A stretch of 64,000 nucleotides of DNA from Kappaphycus alvarezii (taxonomy: Eukaryota > Rhodophyta > Florideophyceae > Gigartinales > Solieriaceae). The stretch spans positions 372,001-436,000 of the forward strand of contig NADL03000602.1 of NCBI GenBank assembly GCA_002205965.3. The letters are read 5' to 3'. The notes beneath the pieces were generated by a model that saw nothing but the letters and a program-made list of their open reading frames with translations, was not told the origin of the DNA and did not search any database. The position numbers were made by a program, and so were the translations under genes. Position 1 is the stretch's first letter. The number at the start of each line of letters is the position of its first letter. Positions 8,941-19,179 of the stretch are shown here, one piece after another.

Positions 8941-10348
8941 GGGATAAATCGTCGCGAAAAGGAATACTGAGAACCAATTACCCCAAGAAGAAAGTGTTGC
9001 AAGGACAAAAGTGCTACCGTGGTATAATTGAGCGAACAGAAAGAGTTGGGTAAGGACAACTGTGGAGAGGGCTACAAGCGAGTACAGAAGGGCAAGTTCT
9101 ACCTCTTATGCTCTGTGAAAAGCGTTAGAAAACGTTTCTTGGATCTGAAGCTAATTTTCAACTTCCTCACTACTTAGGACTTGACTTGAAGTTGTCTGCC
9201 AACTTGTTTCACACCTACAAGAGGAAGCAGTTTAATCAGCTTATACTGACTTTTCGGCTAATCATAAAGCCTCAAGCAAATATAATAAGAACCATAAAAT
9301 GCATTAAAGAGAATCGTATGAACGAGAGAGACTAGTAGAAGATATTTCTTCAAGGTAGATATCTAGGTGCCACCATACCAATGCTCGTCACTCAACGGCC
9401 AGGGGTGAGAATTGGTGCGAATTTTCAGAGTCAATCTTAGTATCACCCATAACCTTGGCGTGTACTACTGTACATCTATATCTATTTATACCAGAATACC
9501 ATAAACCAAAACACCAACCATGAATTTTCCTTAATCATCCAAATTAAAGAATCTCTCAAGTTCAGATACTGTATCCGAAATAGGTCCTCTTCTAGACTTT
9601 TTTCGCGGCAAAGTTTTGGTCCACATAAACCGTTTACGTGCACCAGGAAGCTCTGATTCGTTGCAACCATTGTCGTGCGCCGATGGACTCCCGAAGAGAT
9701 CAAGCCTCAATTTGCAAGTTTGGCTTTGACTTCGTGCACCGGCACCTCACCACTACATTCTACTCATCAGAAATGGGGAACGTTTGGGTTTTTTTACTCT
9801 TGGAAGATGTATTGGATTTATCCTAAAGTTTTCCAGACAACCAAAATCATTTCAAAACGTTGTGGCGACACAGTAATGGTGCATGAAATACGCTCCCTAA
9901 AAGTCCACCTTCATACCAGCCACCGGGCAGGCCGCATTGGACATGACGGCTGCTGCAGCATGCCTTTGCATCAATCCTCCCCCCGCAGCCTTTCCGTACA
10001 TCTCCATTTCCCTCAAGGCTACGTTAATTGTCACTTCATGTAGCAATGCACATGCACCGGGTGCCAACCTCCATGAACACAGATTGTCACAGGCATGGGC
10101 CTCACCAGAAATGTGCTCAAGCCTGCTGGTATTGCGTGGGGAAGCTTCAGGTATTTTACTCTTGGAAGATGTTGCAGAACTGGAACAGTATGGAGTTTGT
10201 CGGTAGAAGAACAAATAAAGTTACCTAGTTGCGCTGCCTTTAAAGGATAAACATATTCGCCAAAAGAGGGCTAGCCAAATGTAGCACCAGAAAGGAAGTT
10301 AGTCAAGTGGATGGGCGTGTAGCCGATAGGAATAAAAGAGAGAAACAT
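8941..10348. other. No gene; short repeats only
   Basis: No coding signal was recognised. A 19-bp segment, TTTTACTCTTGGAAGATGT, occurs at 9792-9810 and again at 10154-10172. A stretch near 9927-9968 resembles, in inverted orientation, one near 61170-61215 (shared core TTGGACATGACGGC). Both suggest pieces of dispersed repeats. Confidence 0.35.
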
Positions 10349-11240
10349 TGTTGGGGACGCCTATTTGGGGACCGTATAGTAGTAGACTAAGGGTTTCTTG
10401 TCTCCTTTACTTTTTCGCGCTCCCCCTCCTTATAAGGCTGGCTAATTACCCTACTAGAACCACTGTAGCGCATCTCCTAAGGACACCTGACCTAACTACA
10501 GCACCTAATGGTGTTCGCCAATAGGTGTGTCGCTAAATTCCACCGCGTCCTCTGTTGTGGAGAAAAGACTCGCGCCAACCAGTAGTCGTTAAATTTCTTA
10601 CCGTATTCTAGCTGTTTCTTCGAAGCCGGATAACATACCTTTTTCTTTCTATGTTATCCTACACTGGGCCTGCTCTATTAAATTTAGAAGGCGCAACAAA
10701 TGGCAAGCAACAATTGGTATCTATTCACGGGCTCGCAACTGTTGTTTTGAAGCAGTACAAAGTCGGAACTATCCAGTTCATGCACGACTGGGCCGGCCCT
10801 ACCTATAGAAAAACGACAATCGATAAGACACAGTCGTTACCCATCCTACCGGCCCGGCCCCGAATGTTGCTCCGAAGGCTAATCATAGCTCGGACCTATC
10901 TATTGCATACTACACTGAGCCGGCTCTACCTAACATAGATGAACGATTGCTGATAACCAACAGTCGTTGTCCATCCTACCGGCCCCCGACTGTTGGGCCG
11001 ATGGCTAAATCACTGACTTGGACCTATCCGCAGTACCGTATACTGGGCCAACCGTGGTTACACTTATTTTTCTGCAATATCCGATTGCATATTCCGTAGT
11101 CATAGTATGACTAAGATTTTGTGGAAGGGTTGTTTACAAATTAGTATTTAAGATAGCTATCTCTGCTAGACTAGCCATCCTCTCTCATCAATCAATCAAT
11201 CTGCTCATCAATCACACCTCAACTAATCAACAAATCAACA
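10349..11240 (+). repeat. Putative long terminal repeat (5' LTR or LTR relic)
   Basis: The segment opens with TGTTGGGGACG and closes with AATCAACA, giving matching TGTTG...CAACA ends. A TATTTAAG box at 11144-11151 sits about 90 bp before the 3' end and is followed by a C/A-rich, G-poor tract, the usual R-U5 look. TGTCAGACCTAACTAAG directly after the end could be a primer-binding site. The flanking pentamers differ (AACAT versus AGTGT), so it is not a clean solo LTR. No matching second LTR was recognised, so the family is unknown. Confidence 0.45.
10661..11050. repeat. Degenerate tandem repeat, unit about 126 bp, three copies
   Basis: The marker ACTGGGCC/ACTGAGCC recurs at about 10662, 10787, 10913 and 11042, a period of 125-129 bp. 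The last two full copies also share CAGTCGTT.CCCATCCTACCGGCCC, a GTTG...CCGA.GGCTAA block and TCGGACCTATC. The first copy is the most diverged. The array lies in what would be the U3 part of the putative LTR. Confidence 0.6.
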
Positions 11241-12029
11241 AGTGTCAGACCTAACTAAGTTCTACCCATACCCATGTTCCTCCAGTACTCCTTGGACCAT
11301 ACCGTTCCTGACTCCGTTGGCACGGCGCTCTCCTTCCGGCGATAATGTACCCGAGTGTGACGTAATGTGATCATTACAGTCGCGGCTCTCTATACTGTAC
11401 TCTGCTCCCTCAGGTGACCGTTATCTATCTACAGTTCTGCGCCGTTCCACTCCGGACGCCCTACTGTACGAAAGAGCCCTCCTCCCTAATGGCGAAACGT
11501 CCCCAAATCGTCGGCTTTCCCGCAGGGTCCATATTGTTTCCATCCACCCCCTCACTTGGAATCTCTCTCCAAATTGCACCAAAGTATTCCCACTCGTTGG
11601 AAGCATTTTCAACTCTATCAAGATGATGTTGGACATCCGATTGTTCTTTACCCTTCTTTCCCCTCTCAATATGTCGGCCTCTAACCCTTTCCACTCCTAT
11701 TGGCGCGGTAAAAACGTAAGCTTGCGGACCTCCATGACGAACGCCTTTCGGAGACGCCCGCTTCCTTTCATAGCACCTCGTCTCCTCCCGGTCCCAAACG
11801 CCACCGTCGCAATCAGAGGTCTCCTTTTATTCCCCCGGTAGGATCCTTATAGGGGAACGCCATGGTCAGCTGCAGTAAAATCTTTGTCTGCAACTTTTTC
11901 GCGTTCTGTGCCTGTGCCATCCGTAGCCCCGAGGTCATTCAGGCGACTCGCTTTTTACTTTCCGACGGCATACTCTTCGTCCTTCCCTGAGGGCTTCTCT
12001 CTCCATTACCAGTGTCTTATTTCTCTTGC
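11241..12029. other. Region between the putative LTR and the chromodomain of family B; content unresolved
   Basis: GC content is moderate and there are several frames of about 70-80 codons on both strands, none with a recognisable motif. If family B is complete, its 3' untranslated region and 3' LTR should lie here on the minus strand, but I could not define ends. Confidence 0.3.
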
Positions 12030-13192
12030 GGTCTGCCTAGAGACGATACCGCGACAGTACCGGCTTGCCCTTGCGGCGCCGGAACTTGACGATGAACTGG
12101 CGTGGGATATCGTCTTCATATAGCAATTCATCGTCCTCTGGGCCGTATCCGAATCATCTGAACTGGAACTGATATCTCGGGCCGTGGCGGTGATGGCGCA
12201 CCAACCGATCCACGGGGTACATGTCGCTCTCTTGTGGGCGTTCCTCCGTTTTGGTCAGTTACGTATGCTGGGATCTCCCTGCTTCCCCTTGGCGGCTTTT
12301 TTTGTTGGCATTAGTGTAACTCGGTCTTTGATTACCGTTATGAGGATGCCTTGCGCCTAAATATTGACCGTGTGCGACTGTACCGCCACTACCTTAAAAG
12401 GTTCTGTCTTATGCTGCACCAACTTTGCCGACCATTTTTCCTCTTACTCCTGAGCACTGGGGTCCTCCAGGAAGCGCTTCCGAAAAGTGGGTCGGTCCAG
12501 GAACACCCGATCCCCGACTTTTACCTTTAAGAAGGTCCTAAAATGTTTATCAAAGTCAGCCCTGTTTCGCCGCTGAGACTTCGCAATGGTGCTTTCCGCC
12601 TTCTGAAGTTTCTGTGCCAAGTCCCGCCGGGCGTAGCGTTTGAACTCCGCTGGGGATAGCTCCGCATTCGCCAATCTCGAGACGCTCGCCGATGCTATGG
12701 TGGAGAAATTTACCGCCGTGGGGTGCCGCTTCAACACCAAAACGAACGGCGTCGACCCCTTGATTCGGTGCACCTGACCATTGTAGCGTAGGTCAGCGGT
12801 TCCACCAGGAAGTCCTAATCCCTTTCGTGATCAGCGACGTAGTAGCGCAAGTGCTGGACCAACGTCTTGTTGAAACTTTCCACTTGCCCGTTCGCTTGTG
12901 GGTGGTACGCCGTCGTAAAGCAGAGCTTCGCCACTAGGATTTGGCACACCGCAGCGAAGAATTTAGACGCGAACTCACTACCCGTCAAAACATAGTGCGG
13001 AACTCCATAAGGACAAAAACAATAGGAAAGGTACGCCTCCGCCACGGTGGTCGACTTGGTATCCTTAAGAGGATCGCTGCGACACAGCTTGGAAAACCTA
13101 TCGGTGATCATCAGTACGTGGCGGTTTGTGCTAATAGTGCGCAGTAGCGGCCCCAGCAGATCTATGGCGACGAACTCCAACAGGCTCGCCAC
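12030..13192 (-). pseudogene. Integrase core, C-terminal domain and chromodomain of family B
   Basis: The core at 13192-12815 shows VAIDLLGPL (first Asp), HVLMITDRFSKL, HYVLTGSEFASKFF and YHPQANGQVESFN (Glu). The second catalytic Asp is missing because the usual TDNGSEF has shrunk to TGSEF. The next frame (12773-12444) continues with the helical C-terminal domain and GDRVFLDRP. After that come SHTVNI and DRVTLMPTKK (about 12390-12300) and a chromodomain-like piece, YQFQFRWFGYGPEDDE (about 12170-12125), followed by IPRQFIVKFRRR. Chromodomains steer integration to marked chromatin. The module is inactive as it stands. Confidence 0.7.
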
Positions 13193-13277
13193 TGGGAATA
13201 AGTTGAGGTAATTCTATTGTCGCCGGATGGTGCCCCGTGTACGTGCGCAGCTGTCAGAGTCTGCCATCGTTTCGGTA

Positions 13278-13928
13278 TCATTCACCATGTTGGATCAGTA
13301 TAACTAACGAATCAAGGTGGAATACATCCGCAAACTCACAAGATGACTGGAGAGCTTCGAGTAATGCGCTGAAGACAGGACCCGCGCGCGCAGTAATTAT
13401 GAGTCTAGAATACCATTTAATATGCCCGCTCTCACCAAATGTCCGTCTTCCCCTAGGTGAAATGCAGAATTCCACTCATTAGCGAGCCGGGAATTTGGCG
13501 GCACGACACGTCTCCTTTTTGTGCGAGCAGAAATTCTTCCGTCGAGATTGGAGTCGGCATCTACCGTCAGCGCCAGGCGCCTCACCTGAGGGATCGCTCC
13601 GTTCGCCACCTGGGGACGTTCTGCCTCTTTGGAGAAGCACAGATTCTCCTCATCCAAGGGGTCCGATCGCTCTCATCCGTGGCGGCCCGCGACATTTCGT
13701 CATCAGGTTGTGCTTTTTGGCCGGGTTGTACCGCACCTCAAAATTGAAGTTCACCAATCGGAGTCGCCAGCGCGCCAAACATCCCGTACATTCTGTCAGA
13801 TTTAGGAGCCCCTGTAACGGTTGGTGGTCTGTACGCAACAAAAATTGCGCCCCTCCAAAAACGGACGTAGTGTGATAAAACTTCACTCCACGGTAAGGCA
13901 TTACCTTTCCGTTAAACTGTAGTTCCAT
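13278..13928 (-). pseudogene. RNase H and connection region of family B
   Basis: The frame at 13928-13650 contains FLLRTDHQPLQGLLNLTEC, LARWRLRLVNFNFEVRYNPA and a degraded AD.LSR region, the C-terminal half of a Ty3/gypsy RNase H. Continuation into the integrase linker at 13657-13278 is in other frames and carries stops. Confidence 0.7.
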
Positions 13929-14399
13929 TACGGTTCAGACAGTGTCCGATTCTAATATCCTATAGGTGATACATCCCCTGACTGATGTTCCTGTAGCAGG
14001 CAAAATCCCACTTGACGATCGCATGCTCCATATCAAAGTAAAAAATTCGTCCTACTCTGTGGAGCGCGAGCATTGACGGGTGATCAGCGCAGCCCTTAAT
14101 TACTAAAAGGCGTCGGACTACTCTGGGGTGAGCGTATCAAAACCGAACGGCTGATATTTCGCCAGCTTGCGCGTGAGCGGATGGACGATGCGCTCATAAT
14201 TATGTACAAAGCGTTTGTAGGCGTTACAAACCACCAGGAAAGATATCAATTACGTTTGGTCCCTCGGCAGTTGCGCTTTTTACAATGACTGCAGGTTCTT
14301 CAAGGCCCCCTCCAGTTTACGTGGGCGCACTATATGGCCCAGGTAATCAACGGTGTCCTCGAAGATCGGCACTTCTTCAGCTTCAACGACGCAAATGTT

Positions 14400-15060
14400 T
14401 CTGTCAGGAGAAATAGCACTGTTCGGAGATGGTCGAAGTGCTCCCCCGCGAGTTGGAGTACAAGATCACGTCATCTAATTGGACGAGGGCCTACTTCCAT
14501 TTGCACTCCAATAGAATTATGTCGACCGCCCTCCTGAACGTTGCCGTCGCATCGCGTAAGCCAATAGGCATGCGACGAAAACTTTACAGACCTCAATAGC
14601 AAGTGAACGTCGTTTTCCCTTATCGGTGTCATCAATGGGTACTTGCCAGTACCCAATATTACAATTCAATGTAGAGAATACTTCTGGATCGCTTAAAAAA
14701 TCAATGAAATCGTCCATTTTGGGGATCAGGTAAGAGTCACGCACCATTACGGAGTTCAACCGCCGGTAGTCTACGCAAAAAAGCATCGAATCATCAGATT
14801 TCGGAATGAGCACCACAGGATAGCCCGTTCGGTGTGCGAGGGTTGTATGATGCCCTCCTTTAGCATTCGCTCCACCTCTTGGCATTGGATGTCCCTGGCC
14901 CTCATGCCCGCCTTATAGGGTTGTTGATATACCCGTCGAGCGCCCGGCATCAGCTCGATCCTGTGCTCGATCGCCTGGATGGTTCCAAGCTCCCACGAGA
15001 ACATGGCGCTAAGCTCGCTCAAGAACTGTACCACCTGTCGGGATTCTTTGCGGCGTTTTG
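14400..15060 (-). pseudogene. Reverse transcriptase of family B (with protease remnant upstream)
   Basis: EVERMLKEGIIQPS (about 14880) leads into VVLIPKSDDSMLFCVDYRRL, PKMDDFIDFLSDPEVFSTL and NIGYWQVPIDDTDKGK (14810-14610), then a VQLDDVILYS palm motif near 14490-14460, which keeps the catalytic Asp pair. Frame changes separate the blocks. About 800 bp upstream, near 15890-15850, GSDADMVLVLRKS looks like the aspartic protease with its catalytic Asp lost. Confidence 0.75.
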
Positions 15061-16116
15061 AACCTATGTAGAATTCACTCCTCGAATCAGCGGTGCTTTA
15101 TTTAGGGGATTCAGTTGTCGTATCCTTCGGTTCTTCCCCTCACTCAAAGCAAAGATAACATCTAGAGTGGGTTTTGCGTGCCCAACTTTTTGCCCTTTGT
15201 GGAGTAACACCGTTCGGGAACTGAAGTTGTGTTATCCATGCGGGGAAGGCCTTCACAGGAATTACGTCGCACACGCCGTTCGCCAGTAGGATTTGATTAG
15301 CCACTACATTTCTGGGATAGTTATGAATGGTTCTCAAACCAATTGCCTCCGTTTGGACCAATTCCACTACTTGGGACCTTGGCGGAATACTTCTCGACTG
15401 GCGACCCGTAACTTGTTAGTTGGGGTACGCGTGTTTCCTTTCCGCAAGTTACCTTTTCCAGTACTCGAAAAAATCCCCACTACACGGAACTCATAGAAGA
15501 GAACTATTTTTGACCCAGGAAGGATCGGCTTGGCGAGTCAGTCAATAAAAGATGTCCCTTGGATGCACTTCACCGCTAGGTTGTCTACCATCAAGAATTG
15601 GGTTTTCGCCGTTAGGTCTTCAGTCCTGATGTGTAGCTGTATTACTCCTAAAGGGATCAAAGGGTTTTTCGACGCGTTTGTGACAAGGTCAGCATTCAAA
15701 TAAGGCGCCACTCATGATCTACAATAGGGAAGTAGCATTTTTACGTGAATCAAATTTGGACATGCCTACCTATGTATCTCCCACTCCTTGAGCGTATCGT
15801 AGCTGTCTGGGAGACGCGCCCACCATCATGAAAACTCAGTAATTACTTTTTCGAAGCACTAATACCATGTCGGCGTCACTTCCCATTTGGCGAACCAGAT
15901 CTCCCTTGGATGCTACACTGTGTCGGTTACGCTTGATGGTACACGGCGTAAGCGACTTTTCTACAGCCTAGGCTCTTTTTAATTCTTCTTCCCTGGTTCT
16001 ACATTACTGTCCAACACGGCAGTCCTCCCGTTGGTCGAGTTCTTCCTTTTCTCCTCTTGGCGACAATGGACTCCCCTCTCGGGGCACCCGGGCTACTCCT
16101 ATAGTAAAAAATAACC

Positions 16117-17435
16117 CTACAATTGATGGTAATACGTAGACCCACGTATTCTATTCTGACTAAATTGGCCCTTATTTCCTCCAGAATTCGAGGTCGCACC
16201 TTCGTGTAAAAGGTCGGGCAACCGTCGAGGTGTGCTGGGCTCGCGCAAATCCACCACACTCGCGTGGCCATCTACGACGTCGAAGGTGACGACAGGAATA
16301 TCGATAGGGTATGTTAGAGCTCCTGTTGGACCTGCATGATTTTCTGTTAGGGACCCATTGGAGGGGTCTGGGCGGCGCATATTGCTGTTTGATGAAGACA
16401 AATCCGGTTTGGGTTCTTCTTTCTCTTCGATCGGCGCCACGGACAATACACCGTTAGGCTTCTTGGTACCCACCTTTCGGAAATGGCGATGCGAATCCCT
16501 CAAGGCTTGAGAGTACTGCGTCAATTTGGTAAAGGTGATTTTACGACTGCTATACAAGTGGTTCCTGACGGTGGCATGGACGGCGGCGGACAATCCGTCT
16601 TCGAAGATGGACTTCAACCTCCTCGCGGCGAGCCTTTGAGCGCATTGAATACACGAAGGTATACTCAATTATAATGGTCGCTGACTTCATCAAGATCACC
16701 GGATGGTAAGCCTGCGAAACACTTCGTTTGTAGCATACTTTCGTAGGAGATAATTCACCGCTTCGGGTAGGACGTAATAATATCCTAGTAGCCTTCTTCG
16801 TCGACGAACATACTCATAGAAGTATTTAGCCTAGACTATATATTTTCTTTCTCCGTAAAATTCATATGGTAATGGAATAAACACAAGGCAAGCCCTTTGC
16901 TCACGTCGTTATGGTAGAACGGATTGCGAAAGTCCATCAGGAATTGCAATATCCTAATTGGGTCCTTTCCATTGAACCCTTAGGTTGGAATTTGCATCGC
17001 GAACCTCTTATAGTACGACGAAACTCTTTTAGAGACGCGAATGGAATAGTACGCCGAACAGTAGTTCAGAACGTACGACTGGTAATTCGCCACTCGGGCG
17101 AACAGTTCATTCAACGTACTGATGCGCTCCAATTTCATCTTGCGGCGGCGCTTTCTCGGATCTTCGTCCGAGGTTGATTCAGGCCCGGACTCACTCGAAG
17201 TACCAAAGGTGGACGCAGTCCTTTTGGATTTCTTATTCTTTCGCGACCGCCTTGACTTCTTGTCATTTCGGCGATAGTTTCCTCCTCGAAAACCTCAGAG
17301 GTGATCGCGGTCAGACTCCGAATCTGATGAATCTGATGGTGCACCGCCAGGGTCTCCGCAACTCTTGCTGGCGTATTCTTCTGGTGTGCCGTACGGTAAA
17401 ACCGCCTCAGAGGTATTTAGTGATGTTACAGGTTC
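16117..17435 (-). pseudogene. Gag of family B
   Basis: A frame opening with MEPVTSLNTSEAV at 17435 continues through a Lys/Arg-rich stretch (KKSRRSRKNKKSKR, about 17260-17220), a GFNGKDPIRILQFLMDFRNP segment typical of retrotransposon Gag (about 16985-16930), GLALCLFHYH (about 16890) and a longer open piece at 16668-16117 rich in charged residues. Several stops interrupt it. It would form the capsid of a Ty3/gypsy particle. No CCHC knuckle was recognised. Confidence 0.6.
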
Positions 17436-17955
17436 CATAATATAAAGTCAGTTCAAAGCTATGTATCAATAGTTCGTTATTTACCGGTGTTTATTCTAGG
17501 TCTTAGGATTCTAAAAAGCTTGGGGCGCGCAGATTTTGGCTATTTGTATTTAAGGAGCTAATTGGTAAGGATGCTGTTCGACTGGATCTCCATGCTCATT
17601 TCAAAATCCATCCAGTCATTCATATTATTTATACCACACCACATTTGGAACAGCCCGATGACATTGCTCTACCCATTCCTCCTGCACCTGCACCGCTTGA
17701 ACTGCCTGACAGACCAGAAAAGGAAGTTGAGATTATCTTGGATCACAAAAAGGTTGGACGCGGTTACAAGTTTTTGGTTTTGATGCGTGGTGTGCCACGT
17801 CATGTGGCGGAGTAGCAACCAACAAAGGACTTTGTTGAAGTTACGGAAGATAGATCTGCTGTAGTAACGGAAGCTTCCCAAGAGTATATTCGGAAACATA
17901 ACATACTCCCGCAGTATCATTGACGAGGACGTCAATAGTCCGGGGGAGGGAATAG
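17436..17955 (+). pseudogene. 3' end of family A gypsy pol (integrase C-terminus and chromodomain) plus polypurine tract
   Basis: Aligned by eye, this is the same sequence as 58464-58870 in the better preserved family A copy, including FVDLDL/VVRLDL, TPHLEQPDD, the proline-rich linker and LMRGVPRH. Here it carries stops (EW to E-stop near 17812) and frame breaks. It ends in the purine tract CCGGGGGAGGGAATAG at 17940-17955, the expected plus-strand primer site directly before an LTR. Its upstream part is cut off at the junction with family B. Confidence 0.75.
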
Positions 17956-18483
17956 TGTAACAATGTTTCTGTTACACAACTGTGTAATAGAGACTTGTCC
18001 GTGGTCGCTATTACAGTTCTCTATTACACAGTGATGTAACAGAGAAACTGCAATTTCGTTCATGAATTTAGAAGTTTTATTTTATTTCAATGTTTTTATT
18101 TGACGTGGAGCCCTACGTCATCGTTTTTATTTACTTAGTTATATTCTAGATAGTACAATTATGTAGTTACACCTCTACTTTCTAGTTGGCTACAATGATA
18201 CGATATCTACGCTTCGGTACAAATTTACTGGATACCAACCCACATGTCTACCACAGTAAATTAACCCCCCATTTACACTTCCTAGTAAGTTCTACTGAGC
18301 TAAGAAAGTATATAATTTATAGAGTAGAGTTAAAGTACTTTCTATAAAAGGGGGAGCTCATCTGGATTCTCGTGGGAATCCAGGTGTACTCCATACACCC
18401 TTTGCCCCCAACTTTCTGAAACCCATTACCATCGCCTCTACTGTTCCTTTAGCAGCGCCCCTGCTGCCTCCCTCTCTTTTTCA
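17956..18483 (+). repeat. 3' LTR of family A gypsy (528 bp)
   Basis: Starts TGTAACAATG and ends CTCTTTTTCA. It is homologous along its whole length to 53969-54394: both carry GTAATAGAGAC..., TTTGACGTGGAGCCC, TTATATTCTAGATAGTACAAT, TCTATAAAAGGGGG (TATA box) and CCATTACCATCGCCTCTACTG. It is about 100 bp longer because of a block between two CTAG sites (about 18186-18287). It follows the polypurine tract, so it is a 3' LTR. Confidence 0.85.
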
Positions 18484-18673
18484 GAAAAGTACTAGTAATA
18501 GCGCAAAAGAACGACCAATGGGCCAGTGCAAATCCAGTTCAAACCCCGCTAGCGCGGTATTCTTTGCGTCTTCGCCGACCATTTTCCCCGAGCCGTTATC
18601 ATACCCACTGATCGAAACAGCCAGTTCACTCGCGGGTCCGCCCCCGTCAAGTGACCCGGTATTTTGAGAGAAC

Positions 18674-19075
18674 TTGGCCCCTCAGCCGCGATTTTCGAGA
18701 TTTTTATCGAAATTGGAATCACCCGGACCTGACCGTCAAGCACCGAGACGCAATAAAAAAGTTCAAGGAGATTCCCGAACATCGCCGTCAAGCCCTCACC
18801 CTGTTATTAGGACACCCCAAGTCACACAGACAAGCCACAATGTGGAATCAAATACCGGCCCGGGTGATTGGAGTGAATATGTTATTGAAAAGTTGTTCAG
18901 CAACAGACCCTCTGACGATGGGACCCCTATTTATCAAGTTCGTTGGTACTGGTTCAATCAGCAACAGGAAATTTGGGAGCCCATTGAAAATATCGGGCGG
19001 AGTCGCGTGTTGATGTACCACAAGTGGCATGAAGTCCTGCTACCAGCAACATTGAAAAACGCAAAAGGGGGTTAG
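18674..19075 (+). pseudogene. C-terminal chromodomain fragment of a third gypsy element
   Basis: A 133-codon open frame. After a Pro/Arg/Ser-rich stretch, residues 66-120 contain WSEYVIEKLFSNRPSDDG, IYQVRWYWF, EIWEPIENI and VLMYHKWH, the three-strand-plus-helix chromodomain pattern with its Trp/Tyr residues. The frame ends in a stop at 19073. Such domains end the pol of chromoviruses. The rest of the pol is absent upstream, where the family A LTR sits directly against it, so family A probably inserted into this element. Confidence 0.65.
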
Positions 19076-19159
19076 TTCAGCATTGCGCGTTTTGGTTTCC
19101 CAGATTGCGTGCTGTGTTCTGACTTTTACCCCCTTTCTTTCACTTCCGATACTCCTTCT

Positions 19160-19178
19160 CTTAACAGGGGGGATACTT
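19160..19178 (+). other. Polypurine-tract-like site downstream of the chromodomain fragment
   Basis: AACAGGGGGGATACTTAATC lies about 90 bp after the chromodomain stop. A G6 run followed by ATAC is common just before the 3' LTR of chromoviruses. The LTR beginning after it is not definable here. Confidence 0.35.
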
Positions 19179-19179
19179 A

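Larger units (their letters stand above)
12030..17435 (-). mobile_element. Ty3/gypsy LTR retrotransposon with chromodomain (family B), decayed
   Basis: Minus-strand domains run gag (17435-16110), protease remnant (about 15890), reverse transcriptase (about 15035-14430), RNase H (about 13930-13650), integrase (13192-12440) and a chromodomain (about 12220-12050). Order and motifs are those of Ty3/gypsy chromoviruses. Every domain is broken by stops or shifts. The 5' end of gag abuts, without an intervening LTR, a plus-strand fragment of family A at 17436. Confidence 0.8.

Noticed and set aside
10661-11050. CRISPR-like array
   Set aside because: The repeats are about 126 bp, degenerate and contiguous without spacers; this is a tandem repeat in eukaryotic DNA.
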